From Ga0077527 sp964533495 (lineage in GTDB: Bacteria > Pseudomonadota > Gammaproteobacteria > Burkholderiales > SG8-41), in the NCBI GenBank assembly GCA_964533495.1, contig CAZHJU010000017.1, positions 1-61,737 on the forward strand: DNA of 61,737 nt, written 5' to 3'. Under the pieces are notes generated by a model. The model was not told the DNA's origin, made no database searches, and worked only from the letters and a program-made list of their open reading frames with translations. Made by a program: the position numbers and the translations under genes. Of this stretch, positions 27,509-36,469 are shown piece after piece (the first letter of the stretch is position 1; the number at the start of each line of letters is the position of its first letter).

Positions 27509-28321
27509 TTATCTGAACCAGGACTTCAGCCGGTCAACCAACCCCGCGCGCGCCGGAAAGCCCTTCAGCACGCGCACCAGAATAACCGAAACATTGTCAC
27601 GACCGCCATTGTCGTTCGCCTGCTGCACCAGCTGCTCGGCCGCCAGCGGCAGATTGGCCTGCAGCGAGCCCAGCGTCAACTCCATGTCCTCATCGGTCAC
27701 CATGTCGTTGAGCCCGTCGGAGCACAGCAGGTAGATGTCGCCCGGCAGCGCCGGATAACTGTGGACTTCGGCTTCGACTTCCGGATCGATGCCGACCGCC
27801 CGCGTCACCAGATTCTTGTTCTGCGAATGGCGCGCCTGCTCCCTGGTGATCAGGCCACTGTCGATCTGCTCCTGCAGCAGCGAGTGATCGCGCGTGACCT
27901 GTTCCAGCTTGCTGTCGCGAAAGCGGTACAGTCTCGAATCGCCGATGTGCCCCACCACCAGCCTATTGTCGTGCAGCAGCGCGACCACCAGCGTGGTGCC
28001 CATGCCCGCATATTGCGCCTGATTCTGCGAGGCCTGGAAGATCGCGTTGTTGGCCCGGACCGCGTGCTCGCCGACCAGCCGCTCGGCGGCCGTGACGTCA
28101 AAACCTTCGTTGCGGACGGCAAGCGCCTTCTTCAGCTCGGCGCTGATCATCGCCACCGCGATGCCGCTCGCCACTTCCCCGGCGTTGTACCCGCCCATGC
28201 CGTCGGCAAGCACGGCAAGACCGGCGGCCGCGTCCGCGGCGAGGCTGTCCTCGTTGTGCGAGCGCACCATCCCCGGGTGGGTGGCCGTGGCCATTTCGAC
28301 GATGCCGGAAAGATCGTTCAT
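27509..28321 (-). CDS. PP2C-family Ser/Thr protein phosphatase (Stp1-like)
   Basis: A 270-residue phosphatase with all the metal-site motifs of bacterial PP2C: VRSHNEDS, VLADGMGGYNAGE, VGHIGDSRLYRF, LLCSDGLNDMV and GGRDNVSVILV. It lies 7 bases after the CHASE2 kinase gene, so kinase and phosphatase are co-expressed and likely act on the same substrates. Confidence 0.95.
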   Translation of the reverse strand: MNDLSGIVEMATATHPGMVRSHNEDSLAADAAAGLAVLADGMGGYNAGEVASGIAVAMISAELKKALAVRNEGFDVTAAERLVGEHAVRANNAIFQASQNQAQYAGMGTTLVVALLHDNRLVVGHIGDSRLYRFRDSKLEQVTRDHSLLQEQIDSGLITREQARHSQNKNLVTRAVGIDPEVEAEVHSYPALPGDIYLLCSDGLNDMVTDEDMELTLGSLQANLPLAAEQLVQQANDNGGRDNVSVILVRVLKGFPARAGLVDRLKSWFR

Positions 28322-28328
28322 CGGATCC

Positions 28329-30893
28329 TCAGGCCGTCGTGGCAGCGGCGGGTTTGGCCGCCAGCGTGCCCAGGCAAAGCCGGATCGCCTTGGCCATCTG
28401 CTCGCCGTTCTGGTAACGCTGGTCGGGATCCTTGGCCAGCGCCTTGTTGGTGACCGCCGCCACGCAGGCCGGCAGGGCCGGGTTCAGCGTGCGGATGTCG
28501 GCGTGCGGCTCGTTGGCAATCTTGAACATCAGTTGCGCCATCGACTCTCCCTGGAAAGGCAGTTTGCCGCTGAGCATCTGGTAGAGCGTGACCCCCAGCG
28601 AGAACAGGTCGGAACGCCCCTCCACCTTCTTGCCGGCCAACTGCTCCGGCGACATGTAGGACGGCGTGCCCAGCACCATGCCCGTCTTGGTCTTGGAGGA
28701 GTCGGTGACCCGCGCAATGCCGAAGTCCGTCACTTTCGGGGTGTCGCTTTCCGGCTCGTACATGATGTTCGCGGGCTTGATGTCACGGTGCACGACATTC
28801 TGCTGGTGGGCATAACCCAGGGCCTCGGCCACGCGGGCGATAATCGACAGCACCTGCGGGACGGGCAGCAGCGCATCGGGCTTGGTGTACGGCGCGAGAT
28901 CGCGCCCCTTCAGGAACTCCATGGCGATGTAGGCCAGGTCGTGCTCTTCGCCGGCATCGTAGATGGTGACGATGTTCGGATGGGTCAGGCGGCCCGCCGT
29001 TTCCGCCTCACGGAAGAAACGCTCCTTGACCTCGACCAGTTCGTCGCCCTCGAATTCCTGCGACAGCGCCATCGTCTTGATCGCCACCACGCGCCCGATC
29101 TTGGGATCCTTGCCGAGGTAGACGACGCCCATCGCCCCCTTGCCGAGTTCCTTCTCCACCTGGTAGCGGCCGAGCATCGGCTTTTCCATGCCGCCGCCTT
29201 CGAGCATCACGGTGCCGCCGGGATGCCCCTGCGCCCCGCCGAGAATGACCGTTTCCGACAGCGCCTTGGCGCGCGTCAGCCGCTGCTCCAGATCGCGGAA
29301 CTTGGGGTTGAACCCGGCCATGTAGCGGAACACCGATTCGGCCTTGTTGAACTGGCGCTTGCGCTCGAAATCCAGCGCCAGGCTGTAGAGGTTTTCCATC
29401 ACCGGATCATTGAGCGGGCACTGCCGGAACTTGTCCCAGGCCAGATCCAGCTGACCCTGGGCCTGGTAGGCGATGCCCAGCATCCGGTTCGATTCCGCGG
29501 ATTCGGCATCCGATTTCTCCTTGCCCCGCTCCGTGACCAGGAAACGCTTGGTGGTCAGCGCGGCATAGCCGACGGCGAGCAGCGCCGCCGAGCCCATGAA
29601 CTGTATCCACATCAACTGCCCCACCATCAGGCCGAAGTGCGCGCCGACCAGCGCGACGCCGATGGCGAGGCTGATCACCGCGGCGACGCCGGCCCTGAGC
29701 CGGGGCAGGACGAGGATCAGGTACAGCGCCACGGCGAGGAACACGCTCAGTTGCACCCAGATGCCCCAGGCAGGCGTCACGAAAAAATGCTCGCCGAGGA
29801 TGCTCGACACCGTGTGCGCCAAGGTCAGCACCGGAGCCATCGCCGGGGACACGGGCGTCACCTGCGCGGAGCCCAGCCCCGCGGCCGTGGGACCGATCAG
29901 CACGATCCTGTCGCGGTACTTCGCCACCGGCACCTTGCCGCTGATCACGTCGAAAAACGAATCCACCGGGAAGGCGGGGCGGCCGTCGCGGTCGGCATAG
30001 AAAAACGTGTGCATGCGCAGCTCGGGATCGGTGGCAACGCGCAGCCTGCCGAGCTGCAGCGCCTCCCCCCACACCGGCTTGATGTCGGCAACGCCGAGGT
30101 TGAGGCTGCGCGCCGCCACCATCACCGACAGCGCCGGAAATACCTGGTCGTAATAGCGCACCAGCAGCGGTTCGGCGCGGACGGCGCCGTCGACATCGAT
30201 ATCCGCGTTCAGGTGGCCGATGCTCGCGACCGCCGGCCCGAGTTCGGCCACCGGATAGAGCGGAAACACGCCCGGCGGCGGCAAGGCCTCCACGCCTTTC
30301 GGCCCGGCCATGCCGCTGGCCAGCACATAGGTCGGCAGCGGCTTGTCCGGATTGCCCTGCGGCTCGGCGAGCTGCTGGAACACCATCGGCAGCACCACGT
30401 TGCCGGCGGCTTTCATGCTGCCGGCCAGCTTGCGGTCGGTGTTGAGTGCCTGTTCCGCCTCGGTCAGCACCGCGCCGATCCGGGCCAGCCCTTCGGTGGC
30501 CGCGACCGCCTTGGGGTCAGCCGCGGTCTGCGCCGACAGTTCATTTTGCAGGTTCAGCAGCTTCTCGACGTACACCAGCCCGGCATCGCGCTGCGGCTCG
30601 AAGAAAAACGTGGTGTTGGCGATCACCTTGGCCTGCGCGCCGGCCAGCAGGTCGATCATGCGGGCATGCACGTCCCGCGACCACGGCCAGCGCCCGATGT
30701 TGGCGATGCTGGCATCGTCGATGGCGATCACGGCAATGCGATCGGAAGACGTGCGCGTGGCCGCCTGGACACCCAGATCGTAGGCCTTGCGCTCCAGACT
30801 CTGAATCAGGTCACCGCGTGCCGCGACCAGCATCACCACGGCAACGACGAGCCCCAGAAACCAATCCGCCTTCCAGAAACCCAGCTTTTTCAT
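28329..30893 (-). CDS. CHASE2-domain membrane Ser/Thr protein kinase
   Basis: An 854-residue protein. An N-terminal helix (~10-28) and an extracytoplasmic CHASE2 domain (~40-330, RIAVIAIDDASIANIGRWPW) are followed by three helices (~375-455) and a helical region. The Hanks-type kinase domain spans ~590-850, with GKGAMGVVYLGKDPKIG, VAIKTM, HRDIKPANIMYE, VTDFGIARV and GTPSYMSPEQLAGKK. Unlike PknB-type kinases, the sensor is N-terminal. It is the first gene of the operon kinase, PP2C, FHA, cyclase; the first and last share the same CHASE2 sensor type. Confidence 0.94.
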   Translation of the reverse strand: MKKLGFWKADWFLGLVVAVVMLVAARGDLIQSLERKAYDLGVQAATRTSSDRIAVIAIDDASIANIGRWPWSRDVHARMIDLLAGAQAKVIANTTFFFEPQRDAGLVYVEKLLNLQNELSAQTAADPKAVAATEGLARIGAVLTEAEQALNTDRKLAGSMKAAGNVVLPMVFQQLAEPQGNPDKPLPTYVLASGMAGPKGVEALPPPGVFPLYPVAELGPAVASIGHLNADIDVDGAVRAEPLLVRYYDQVFPALSVMVAARSLNLGVADIKPVWGEALQLGRLRVATDPELRMHTFFYADRDGRPAFPVDSFFDVISGKVPVAKYRDRIVLIGPTAAGLGSAQVTPVSPAMAPVLTLAHTVSSILGEHFFVTPAWGIWVQLSVFLAVALYLILVLPRLRAGVAAVISLAIGVALVGAHFGLMVGQLMWIQFMGSAALLAVGYAALTTKRFLVTERGKEKSDAESAESNRMLGIAYQAQGQLDLAWDKFRQCPLNDPVMENLYSLALDFERKRQFNKAESVFRYMAGFNPKFRDLEQRLTRAKALSETVILGGAQGHPGGTVMLEGGGMEKPMLGRYQVEKELGKGAMGVVYLGKDPKIGRVVAIKTMALSQEFEGDELVEVKERFFREAETAGRLTHPNIVTIYDAGEEHDLAYIAMEFLKGRDLAPYTKPDALLPVPQVLSIIARVAEALGYAHQQNVVHRDIKPANIMYEPESDTPKVTDFGIARVTDSSKTKTGMVLGTPSYMSPEQLAGKKVEGRSDLFSLGVTLYQMLSGKLPFQGESMAQLMFKIANEPHADIRTLNPALPACVAAVTNKALAKDPDQRYQNGEQMAKAIRLCLGTLAAKPAAATTA

Positions 30894-31198
30894 CCCTTTT
30901 TACCCGTTCCGTGCCGTTTTTATGTTTGTAGAGAATGGCTTAACGACGGTGTTTCACAGATTTTACGATATCCATTCCGGAAAATTGCTTTTTTTTAAGG
31001 ACTTAGTGCAAAACGTCACGGCTTGAACCGGAGCATCCGACCGTCGGTCATCGGTCGCCGACCGGCGTATCACCGGCCCCGGGAAAAGCGGTGATTTTGC
31101 AGCCCTCCCGGCCGAAAAATAAAAATATCAATAAAAACAAATACTTATAAAAAAAGCCACGCGGCTGCGTGGCTTTTTCCCGACCCAGACAATGGACG
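30894..31198. other. Intergenic region upstream of the kinase operon
   Basis: 305 bases with no gene. It holds the promoter region of the minus-strand kinase operon (not resolved), a copy of the dispersed AT-rich motif at 31115-31150, and at 31151-31178 the terminator of the formyltransferase gene. Confidence 0.55.
31151..31178 (-). terminator. Terminator of the frc-formyltransferase operon
   Basis: A perfect stem GCCACGC/GCGTGGC with GGCT loop, extended by A/T pairs on both sides. On the minus strand it ends in a T-run. It lies 21 bases after the stop of the formyltransferase gene and closes the frc operon. Confidence 0.9.
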
Positions 31199-32131
31199 CT
31201 AGTTTCCGAGCAAGGCCCCCTTCGCCAGACCGTTGGCGCGCGCGAAATCGCCGCCCGACAGTTTTTTGCCGTCCTCGCCGCGCGCGCGCAGCACTTCGAT
31301 GAATCCGCCCTGCGCCGTGATCTTGAAACTGCCTTCGGTCACTTCGGCAATCTCGCCAATCTTGCCGACCACGTCGCCAAACTTGCGGAACAAGTGTTTG
31401 CGCGCATCGAAAATCTGCACTTTCTTGCCGTTGAGCGTGGTCCACGCGCCCGGGGCGGGATTGGTGCCCCGGATCAGGTTGTAAACAAAATCGACGTGGT
31501 TGGCCCACTGGATGTGCGCTTCGCCGGCGCGGCACCAGCCTTCGTAGCTCGCCTGCGACTCGTCCTGCACCGTCTCGCTGTGCTTGCCGGCATACACCAG
31601 GTCGGCGGCCTCCAGCATCGCCTTCACGCCCATCGGGAACAGCTTGTTGAAATAGACTTCGCCGATGGTTTCGTCGGGGCCGATGTCGCAGGTTTTCTGC
31701 AGGATGACCGGACCTTCGTCGAGCCCTTCGTTCGGGCGGAAAATGGTCAGGCCGGTCCGGGTGTCGCCGCGGATGATCGGCCAGTTGATCGATGAAGGAC
31801 CGCGGTATTTCGGCAGCAGCGACGGGTGATACTGGATCGTGCCCAGCCTGGGCAGGTGCACGAAGCTGTCCGGCGCGAACTGCAGGACATAGGCCATCAC
31901 GCCGATGTCGACATTCAGCGCCTTCAGCGCGTCATGCGCCTCGGGCACGCGCAGTGAGGGAAACTGGAACACCTTCAGGCCGCGCTCTTCCGCCGCCGTG
32001 CGCAGCGGATCGGGTTTCGCGCCCGGCTTCTCCGGCGCGCAGAACACGCCCGCCACTTCGTCCTTGCGCTCGAGAAAAGCCTCGAGCACCGATTTGCCGA
32101 AATCCTGCTGTCCGATAATCGCGATTTTCAT
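31199..32131 (-). CDS. Formyltransferase resembling the 10-formyl-THF hydrolase domain of ALDH1L1
   Basis: A 310-residue protein with a formyltransferase N-terminal fold (MKIAIIGQQDFGKSVLEAF) and the catalytic region YHPSLLPKYRGPSSINWPII with its His, plus Asp in NEGLDEGPVILQK. The C-terminal OB-like domain includes NLIRGTNPAPGAWTTLNGKK. It resembles the N-terminal hydrolase domain of 10-formyl-THF dehydrogenase more than canonical Fmt (methionyl-tRNA). It lies 18 bases after frc, so it is probably part of oxalate/formyl metabolism. Moving or releasing formyl groups of 10-formyl-THF is an inference; a second Fmt is the alternative. Confidence 0.8.
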   Translation of the reverse strand: MKIAIIGQQDFGKSVLEAFLERKDEVAGVFCAPEKPGAKPDPLRTAAEERGLKVFQFPSLRVPEAHDALKALNVDIGVMAYVLQFAPDSFVHLPRLGTIQYHPSLLPKYRGPSSINWPIIRGDTRTGLTIFRPNEGLDEGPVILQKTCDIGPDETIGEVYFNKLFPMGVKAMLEAADLVYAGKHSETVQDESQASYEGWCRAGEAHIQWANHVDFVYNLIRGTNPAPGAWTTLNGKKVQIFDARKHLFRKFGDVVGKIGEIAEVTEGSFKITAQGGFIEVLRARGEDGKKLSGGDFARANGLAKGALLGN

Positions 32132-32149
32132 GTGCGTCCTCTGCCGGAA

Positions 32150-33418
32150 TTATTTCTTTTTCGGCGGCGCGCTGAATGCGCCGGCGGTTTTCAGTTTCTC
32201 GATCTGCCCGGCGTCATAGCCCAGCACTTCCTTCAGCACCTCGTCGGTGTGCTCGCCCAGCAGCGGCGAACGCCTGATCACGGCCGGCGAGGCCGACAGC
32301 TTGATCGGCATCCCGACGTTGTACCACTTGCCGCGCTGCGGATGGTCGATCTCGACGTACATGTCGCGGCCACGCACGTGCTCGTCGTTGGCCAGATCCT
32401 CGGTCGACATGATCGGGCCGCAGGGCACGTTGAGCGGATTGAGGATTTCCATGAACTCGCGCTTGGTGTGGTTCGACGCGAACTTCGTGATCAGCGCCCA
32501 CATCTCGTTCTGGTTCTTGCGGCGCTCGCCGATGGTGGCGAACTTCGGGTCGGTGGCCAGGCCGGGCTGGCCGAGGTCGGGGCCGATGCGCTTGCCCAGC
32601 GCGTCCCAGACCGCTTCCTGCACGACGATGTAGAGCCAGTCGTTGGGGCCGCCCGGCTTGCACTGGATCGCGTTGCCGAGCTGGCCGCCGCCGGAATCGT
32701 TGCCGGCGCGCGGGGTCGCCCCCATGCCCTGGTGCGTGGGCACCGAGTACTCGGACAGGCCGCCGCGGGTCAGGCGCTGGTGGTCGCGGAACTTCACGCG
32801 GCAGAGGTTCATCACGCCGTCCATCATCGCCACCTCGACGTACTGGCCCTCGCCGGTGCGGTTGGCCTGGTGCAGCGCCGCCAGCAGGCCGATCGCCAGA
32901 TGCAGGCCGGTGCCGGAGTCGCCGATCTGCGCGCCGGTGACGAAGGGCGGGCCGTCGGGCACGCCGGTGGTGCTCATCGCGCCGCCCATCGCCTGCGCGA
33001 CGTTTTCATAGGCCTTGAAGTCGGCATAGGGGCCGGAAGAGCCGAACCCCTTGATGGAACCGACGACGATCTTCGGATTGATTTCGTGAATCTTCTCCCA
33101 GGTGAAACCCAGGCGCTCGAGCACGCCGGGCCCGAAATTCTCCATCATGATGTCGCACTGTTTCAGCAGGTCGACGAACACCGTCTTGCCTTCGGGCGAT
33201 TTCATGTTCACGGTGATCGAACGCTTGTTGCAGTTGAGCATCGTGAAATACAGGCTGTCCGCGTTCGGCACGTCGCGCAGCTGGCCGCGGGTCGCATCGC
33301 CCTGCGGCGGCTCGAACTTGATCACGTCGGCCCCCATCCACGCCAGCAGCTGCGAGCACGTCGGCCCCGCCTGCACATGGGTCATGTCGAGAATCCGGAC
33401 ACCCTTCAATGCTTCCAT
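32150..33418 (-). CDS. frc: Formyl-CoA:oxalate CoA-transferase
   Basis: Frc swaps CoA between formyl-CoA and oxalate, giving oxalyl-CoA plus formate. Start chosen at ATG 33418, which follows GGAG by 6 bases; a TTG 12 bases upstream is in frame. The 422-residue class III CoA-transferase shows DMTHVQAGPTCSQLLAWMGA, LYFTMLNCNKRSITVN, AYENVAQAMGGAMSTTG and MMDGVMNLCRVKFRD, where Asp is the catalytic residue of the family. It closely resembles E. coli and Oxalobacter Frc. It is divergent from the Crp/Fnr regulator, with a shared operator at 33593-33606. Confidence 0.95.
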   Translation of the reverse strand: MEALKGVRILDMTHVQAGPTCSQLLAWMGADVIKFEPPQGDATRGQLRDVPNADSLYFTMLNCNKRSITVNMKSPEGKTVFVDLLKQCDIMMENFGPGVLERLGFTWEKIHEINPKIVVGSIKGFGSSGPYADFKAYENVAQAMGGAMSTTGVPDGPPFVTGAQIGDSGTGLHLAIGLLAALHQANRTGEGQYVEVAMMDGVMNLCRVKFRDHQRLTRGGLSEYSVPTHQGMGATPRAGNDSGGGQLGNAIQCKPGGPNDWLYIVVQEAVWDALGKRIGPDLGQPGLATDPKFATIGERRKNQNEMWALITKFASNHTKREFMEILNPLNVPCGPIMSTEDLANDEHVRGRDMYVEIDHPQRGKWYNVGMPIKLSASPAVIRRSPLLGEHTDEVLKEVLGYDAGQIEKLKTAGAFSAPPKKK

Positions 33419-33592
33419 TCTGATCTCCAATCATTTCGCGGCGGATGAACAAGGCCTGCCCGCTGATTATGCCGCCGTAGTTTATGCCGCCGTAGTTATG
33501 CCACTGCAGTCACGGCCATGATGCCGTTCGTCTGAAGTACGCTCTTCCGGGCGGGAGGGCGTCACTATAAGGAAATGCGCCATGCCATGGCC

Positions 33593-33606
33593 TTGACCGC
33601 AGTCAA
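33593..33606. promoter_or_regulatory. Palindromic operator, frc / Crp-Fnr regulator
   Basis: The 14-bp sequence TTGACCGCAGTCAA has perfect half-sites TTGAC and GTCAA around 4 bases. It lies 66 bases before the regulator start and 175 bases before frc. The same site occurs upstream of oxc, tctC and sucC. It fits an FNR-type half-site. Confidence 0.8.
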
Positions 33607-33671
33607 GATTCCACGCCCCGGAAATATCTCTGAATAAACAAAAGGTTATAAAAGGAATACAATCGGCGCCC

Positions 33672-34280
33672 ATGACCCAGCTCGCGCTCCACACCCAGGC
33701 CAGAATCATCCGCGTGCAACTGCGGCAGAATCTGGTGCTGAAAAACCTGACCGCGGCGCAGTGGAACGAGTTCGAGCCGCTGCTCGAAATTTCCGATTAC
33801 GCCAAGGGCGAAACGCTCGAGCATCAGGGAACGCACTCGATGGAACAGTATTTCGTCATCGACGGCATCCTCAAGCGCACGGTGTCGACCTCGCAGGGCA
33901 AGGAAATGATCCTGCGCTTCGCGGCGGAAAGTGACATCGACACCAGTTACGCGGCGTGGCGCCTGAAAACGCCGATGCCGTACTCGATCCGGGCGGTGAC
34001 CAGGGTGCGCGCCGCCAAGCTGTCGATGCTGCAATGGGCGGCCTTCCTCGAGCGGCACCCGAAAATCAAGGCCGAATTCGAGCTGGAAGTCATGCGCCTG
34101 ATGAGCGAGGTCATGGCGCACACCATCACCCTGCACCTGCTCGATGCGCCCGGCCGCGTGCAGCGATTCATGCGCAAGCACGCGGAGATCGGGAACCGGC
34201 TGCCGAAAAAGGAACTGGCGTCCTACCTCAACCTGTCGCCGGAAACCCTGAGCCGGCTGAAACGCCGCGGCAAAATCTGA
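33672..34280 (+). CDS. Crp/Fnr-family transcriptional regulator of the oxalate genes
   Basis: A 202-residue regulator with a cNMP-like effector domain (~20-130), a dimer helix (~130-150) and a C-terminal HTH. The recognition helix region LNLSPETLSRLKRRGKI has the E-x-x-S-R pattern that in FNR reads TTGA half-sites. There are no Cys residues, so an Fe-S or thiol oxygen sensor is excluded. The cNMP phosphate-binding cassette is not conserved. It lies between frc (divergent) and oxc and is likely autoregulated through the site at 33593. The effector is unknown; an oxalate-derived compound is an inference. Confidence 0.9.
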   Translation: MTQLALHTQARIIRVQLRQNLVLKNLTAAQWNEFEPLLEISDYAKGETLEHQGTHSMEQYFVIDGILKRTVSTSQGKEMILRFAAESDIDTSYAAWRLKTPMPYSIRAVTRVRAAKLSMLQWAAFLERHPKIKAEFELEVMRLMSEVMAHTITLHLLDAPGRVQRFMRKHAEIGNRLPKKELASYLNLSPETLSRLKRRGKI

Positions 34281-34380
34281 ACGCCTGCCGGCAGCGGCAC
34301 AGGGTTCTTTGATGCGACGCAGCACCCGCTGCCTCGTCGCGGAGAATCAAGGCTCCCGGAATCACCGTACTGCCGCAAAA

Positions 34381-34394
34381 TTGACCGGGGTCAA
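34381..34394. promoter_or_regulatory. Palindromic operator upstream of oxc
   Basis: TTGACCGGGGTCAA, with perfect TTGAC/GTCAA half-sites. It lies 168 bases before the oxc start, in the regulator-oxc intergenic region. It shares its half-sites with the three other sites in this region. Confidence 0.78.
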
Positions 34395-34562
34395 GAGCAA
34401 AAAAGCGCCCCTCCCCCTATGATGTTTGCCACCCGCAGGCAGCCGTTTTCGTGCGTTTGAATCCGCCGCGATCGCGGGACTCCGGTCCCTGTCGGCGCCG
34501 GCGCAGGCTCAACCGACACCAACCCCTGTCTCACAGACGGCAAGAACACGAGGCATCCAGAC

Positions 34563-36296
34563 ATGACGACTGAAACGCAAGCGCAGGCCCTGAGCGACGG
34601 TGTCGACCTGCTCATCGACGCACTCAAGCTCAACGGCATCACCAACCTCTACGGCCTGCCGGGCATCCCGATCACCGACCTGACCCGCCGCGCGCAGGCC
34701 GCCGGCCTGCGCATGATCGCCTTCCGCCACGAGCAGAACGCCGGCAACGCCGCGGCCATCGCCGGGTTCCTGACCCGGAAACCGGGCGTCTGCCTGACGG
34801 TGTCGGCCCCCGGCTTCCTCAACGGCCTGACTGCACTGGCCAATGCGACAACCAACTGCTTCCCGATGATCCTGATCAGCGGTTCGAGCGAGCGCGAGAT
34901 CGTCGACCTGCAGCAGGGCGACTACGAGGAAATGGACCAGCTCGCCATCGCCAGGCCGCTGTGCAAGGCCGCGTTCCGCGTGCTGCACGCCGAGGACATC
35001 GGCGTCGGCGTCGCGCGCGCCATCCGCGCCGCGGTCTCCGGACGCCCGGGCGGCGTCTACCTCGATCTGCCGGCGAAAGTGTTCGCGCAGACGATGGACA
35101 CGGAGGCGGGCCGCCAGTCGCTGATCAAGGTCGTCGATCCGGCGCCGCGCCAGATCCCGGCGCCGGACGCCGTGCAGCGCGCCCTGCAATTGCTCGCCGG
35201 CGCCAAGCGCCCGCTGATCGTCCTCGGCAAGGGTGCCGCCTATGCGCAGGCCGACACCGAAATCCGCACGCTGATCGAGAAAACCAGGATTCCCTACCTG
35301 CCGATGTCGATGGCCAAGGGCCTGCTGCCCGACACCCATGAACAGTCGGCGGCGGCGGCGCGCTCCTACGTGCTGCCGGAAGCGGACGTCGTCATGCTGA
35401 TCGGCGCGCGCCTGAACTGGCTGCTGTCGCACGGCAAGGGCAAGACCTGGGGCGGCAAGAGCGCCAAGGCCTGGGGCGGCCAGAAATTCATCCAGATCGA
35501 CATTTCCCCGCAGGAAGCCGACAGCAACGTGCCGGTCGACGCCCCGGTGGTCGGCGACATCGGCTCCTGCGTCTCGGCATTGCTCGAGGGCATCGGCGCC
35601 GCCGGCTCGGGCTGGCCGCAGCCTTCGGCCGACTGGCTCGGCGCCATTTCGGACCGCAAGAGCAAGAACATCGCCAAGATGGCCGAAACGCTGGCCAAGA
35701 ACCCGACGCCGATGAATTTCCACAGCGCGCTGAACGTGGTGCGCGACATCGTCAAGGCCAACCCCGACGCGATGCTGGTCAACGAAGGCGCCAACGCGCT
35801 CGATTTCACCCGCAGCATCGTCGACATGCACAAGCCGCGCAAGCGCATCGACGTCGGCACCTGGGGCGTGATGGGCATCGGCATGGGCTTTGCGGTCGCC
35901 GCCGCCGTCGAAACCGGCCTGCCGGTGATCGCGGTCGAAGGCGACAGCGCCTTCGGTTTCTCCGGCATGGAAGTGGAAACCATCTGCCGCTACAACCTGC
36001 CGGTCTGCGTGGTGGTGTTCAACAACAACGGCGTCTACAAGGGCACCGACGTCAACCCGGCGGGCGGCCCCGACGTCGCGCCCACCGTGTTCGTCAAGGG
36101 CGCGCGTTATGACAAGCTGATGGAAGCCTTCGGCGGCGCCGGCGTGCACGCGACGACCCCGGCCGAGCTGCGCAAGGCGATGGAAGAAGCCGTGCGCTCG
36201 CGCAAGCCGACGCTGATCAACGCCGTCATCGACGAGACCGCCGGCACCGAAAGCGGCCGCATTACCAGCCTGAATCCGAAAAGCGCCAAGAAATAA
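34563..36296 (+). CDS. oxc: Oxalyl-CoA decarboxylase
   Basis: Oxc decarboxylates oxalyl-CoA to formyl-CoA and CO2 using thiamine diphosphate. The 577-residue protein follows the ThDP-enzyme layout: the PYR domain with catalytic Glu in FRHEQNAGNAAAIAGFLT, TVSAPGFLNGLTALANATTN, a central domain, and the PP domain with GDSAFGFSGMEVETICRYNL and NNNGVYKG (the GD...NN ThDP motif). It closely resembles E. coli YfdU and Oxalobacter Oxc. It works in a cycle with Frc. Confidence 0.96.
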   Translation: MTTETQAQALSDGVDLLIDALKLNGITNLYGLPGIPITDLTRRAQAAGLRMIAFRHEQNAGNAAAIAGFLTRKPGVCLTVSAPGFLNGLTALANATTNCFPMILISGSSEREIVDLQQGDYEEMDQLAIARPLCKAAFRVLHAEDIGVGVARAIRAAVSGRPGGVYLDLPAKVFAQTMDTEAGRQSLIKVVDPAPRQIPAPDAVQRALQLLAGAKRPLIVLGKGAAYAQADTEIRTLIEKTRIPYLPMSMAKGLLPDTHEQSAAAARSYVLPEADVVMLIGARLNWLLSHGKGKTWGGKSAKAWGGQKFIQIDISPQEADSNVPVDAPVVGDIGSCVSALLEGIGAAGSGWPQPSADWLGAISDRKSKNIAKMAETLAKNPTPMNFHSALNVVRDIVKANPDAMLVNEGANALDFTRSIVDMHKPRKRIDVGTWGVMGIGMGFAVAAAVETGLPVIAVEGDSAFGFSGMEVETICRYNLPVCVVVFNNNGVYKGTDVNPAGGPDVAPTVFVKGARYDKLMEAFGGAGVHATTPAELRKAMEEAVRSRKPTLINAVIDETAGTESGRITSLNPKSAKK

Positions 36297-36318
36297 GCCG
36301 ACGCAGAGCGACAACCCG

Positions 36319-36354
36319 CGGCCGTCCATGCGTGTTGCATGGACGGCCGTTTTA
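36319..36354 (+). terminator. Terminator of oxc
   Basis: A 13-bp perfect stem (CGGCCGTCCATGC with its complement) around GTGTT, then TTTTAC. It starts 22 bases after the oxc stop. Confidence 0.9.
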
Positions 36355-36422
36355 CTTGCTCACCAGCGGAACAAGGCCGCATCCGGTGGCCACCGGTCAC
36401 GACTCCTGACCTCCTGACGAAA

Positions 36423-36454
36423 AAAAGCCGCGGCCGGTTCGGGCCGCGGCTTTT
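36423..36454 (-). terminator. Terminator of the tctCBA operon (bidirectional)
   Basis: A 9-bp GCCGCGGCC stem with a 6-base loop. It is flanked by AAAAAA on the left and TTTT on the right, so it can end the minus-strand tctA transcript and also back up the oxc terminator. Confidence 0.85.
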
Positions 36455-36469
36455 CCGGAAGTCCGGCCC

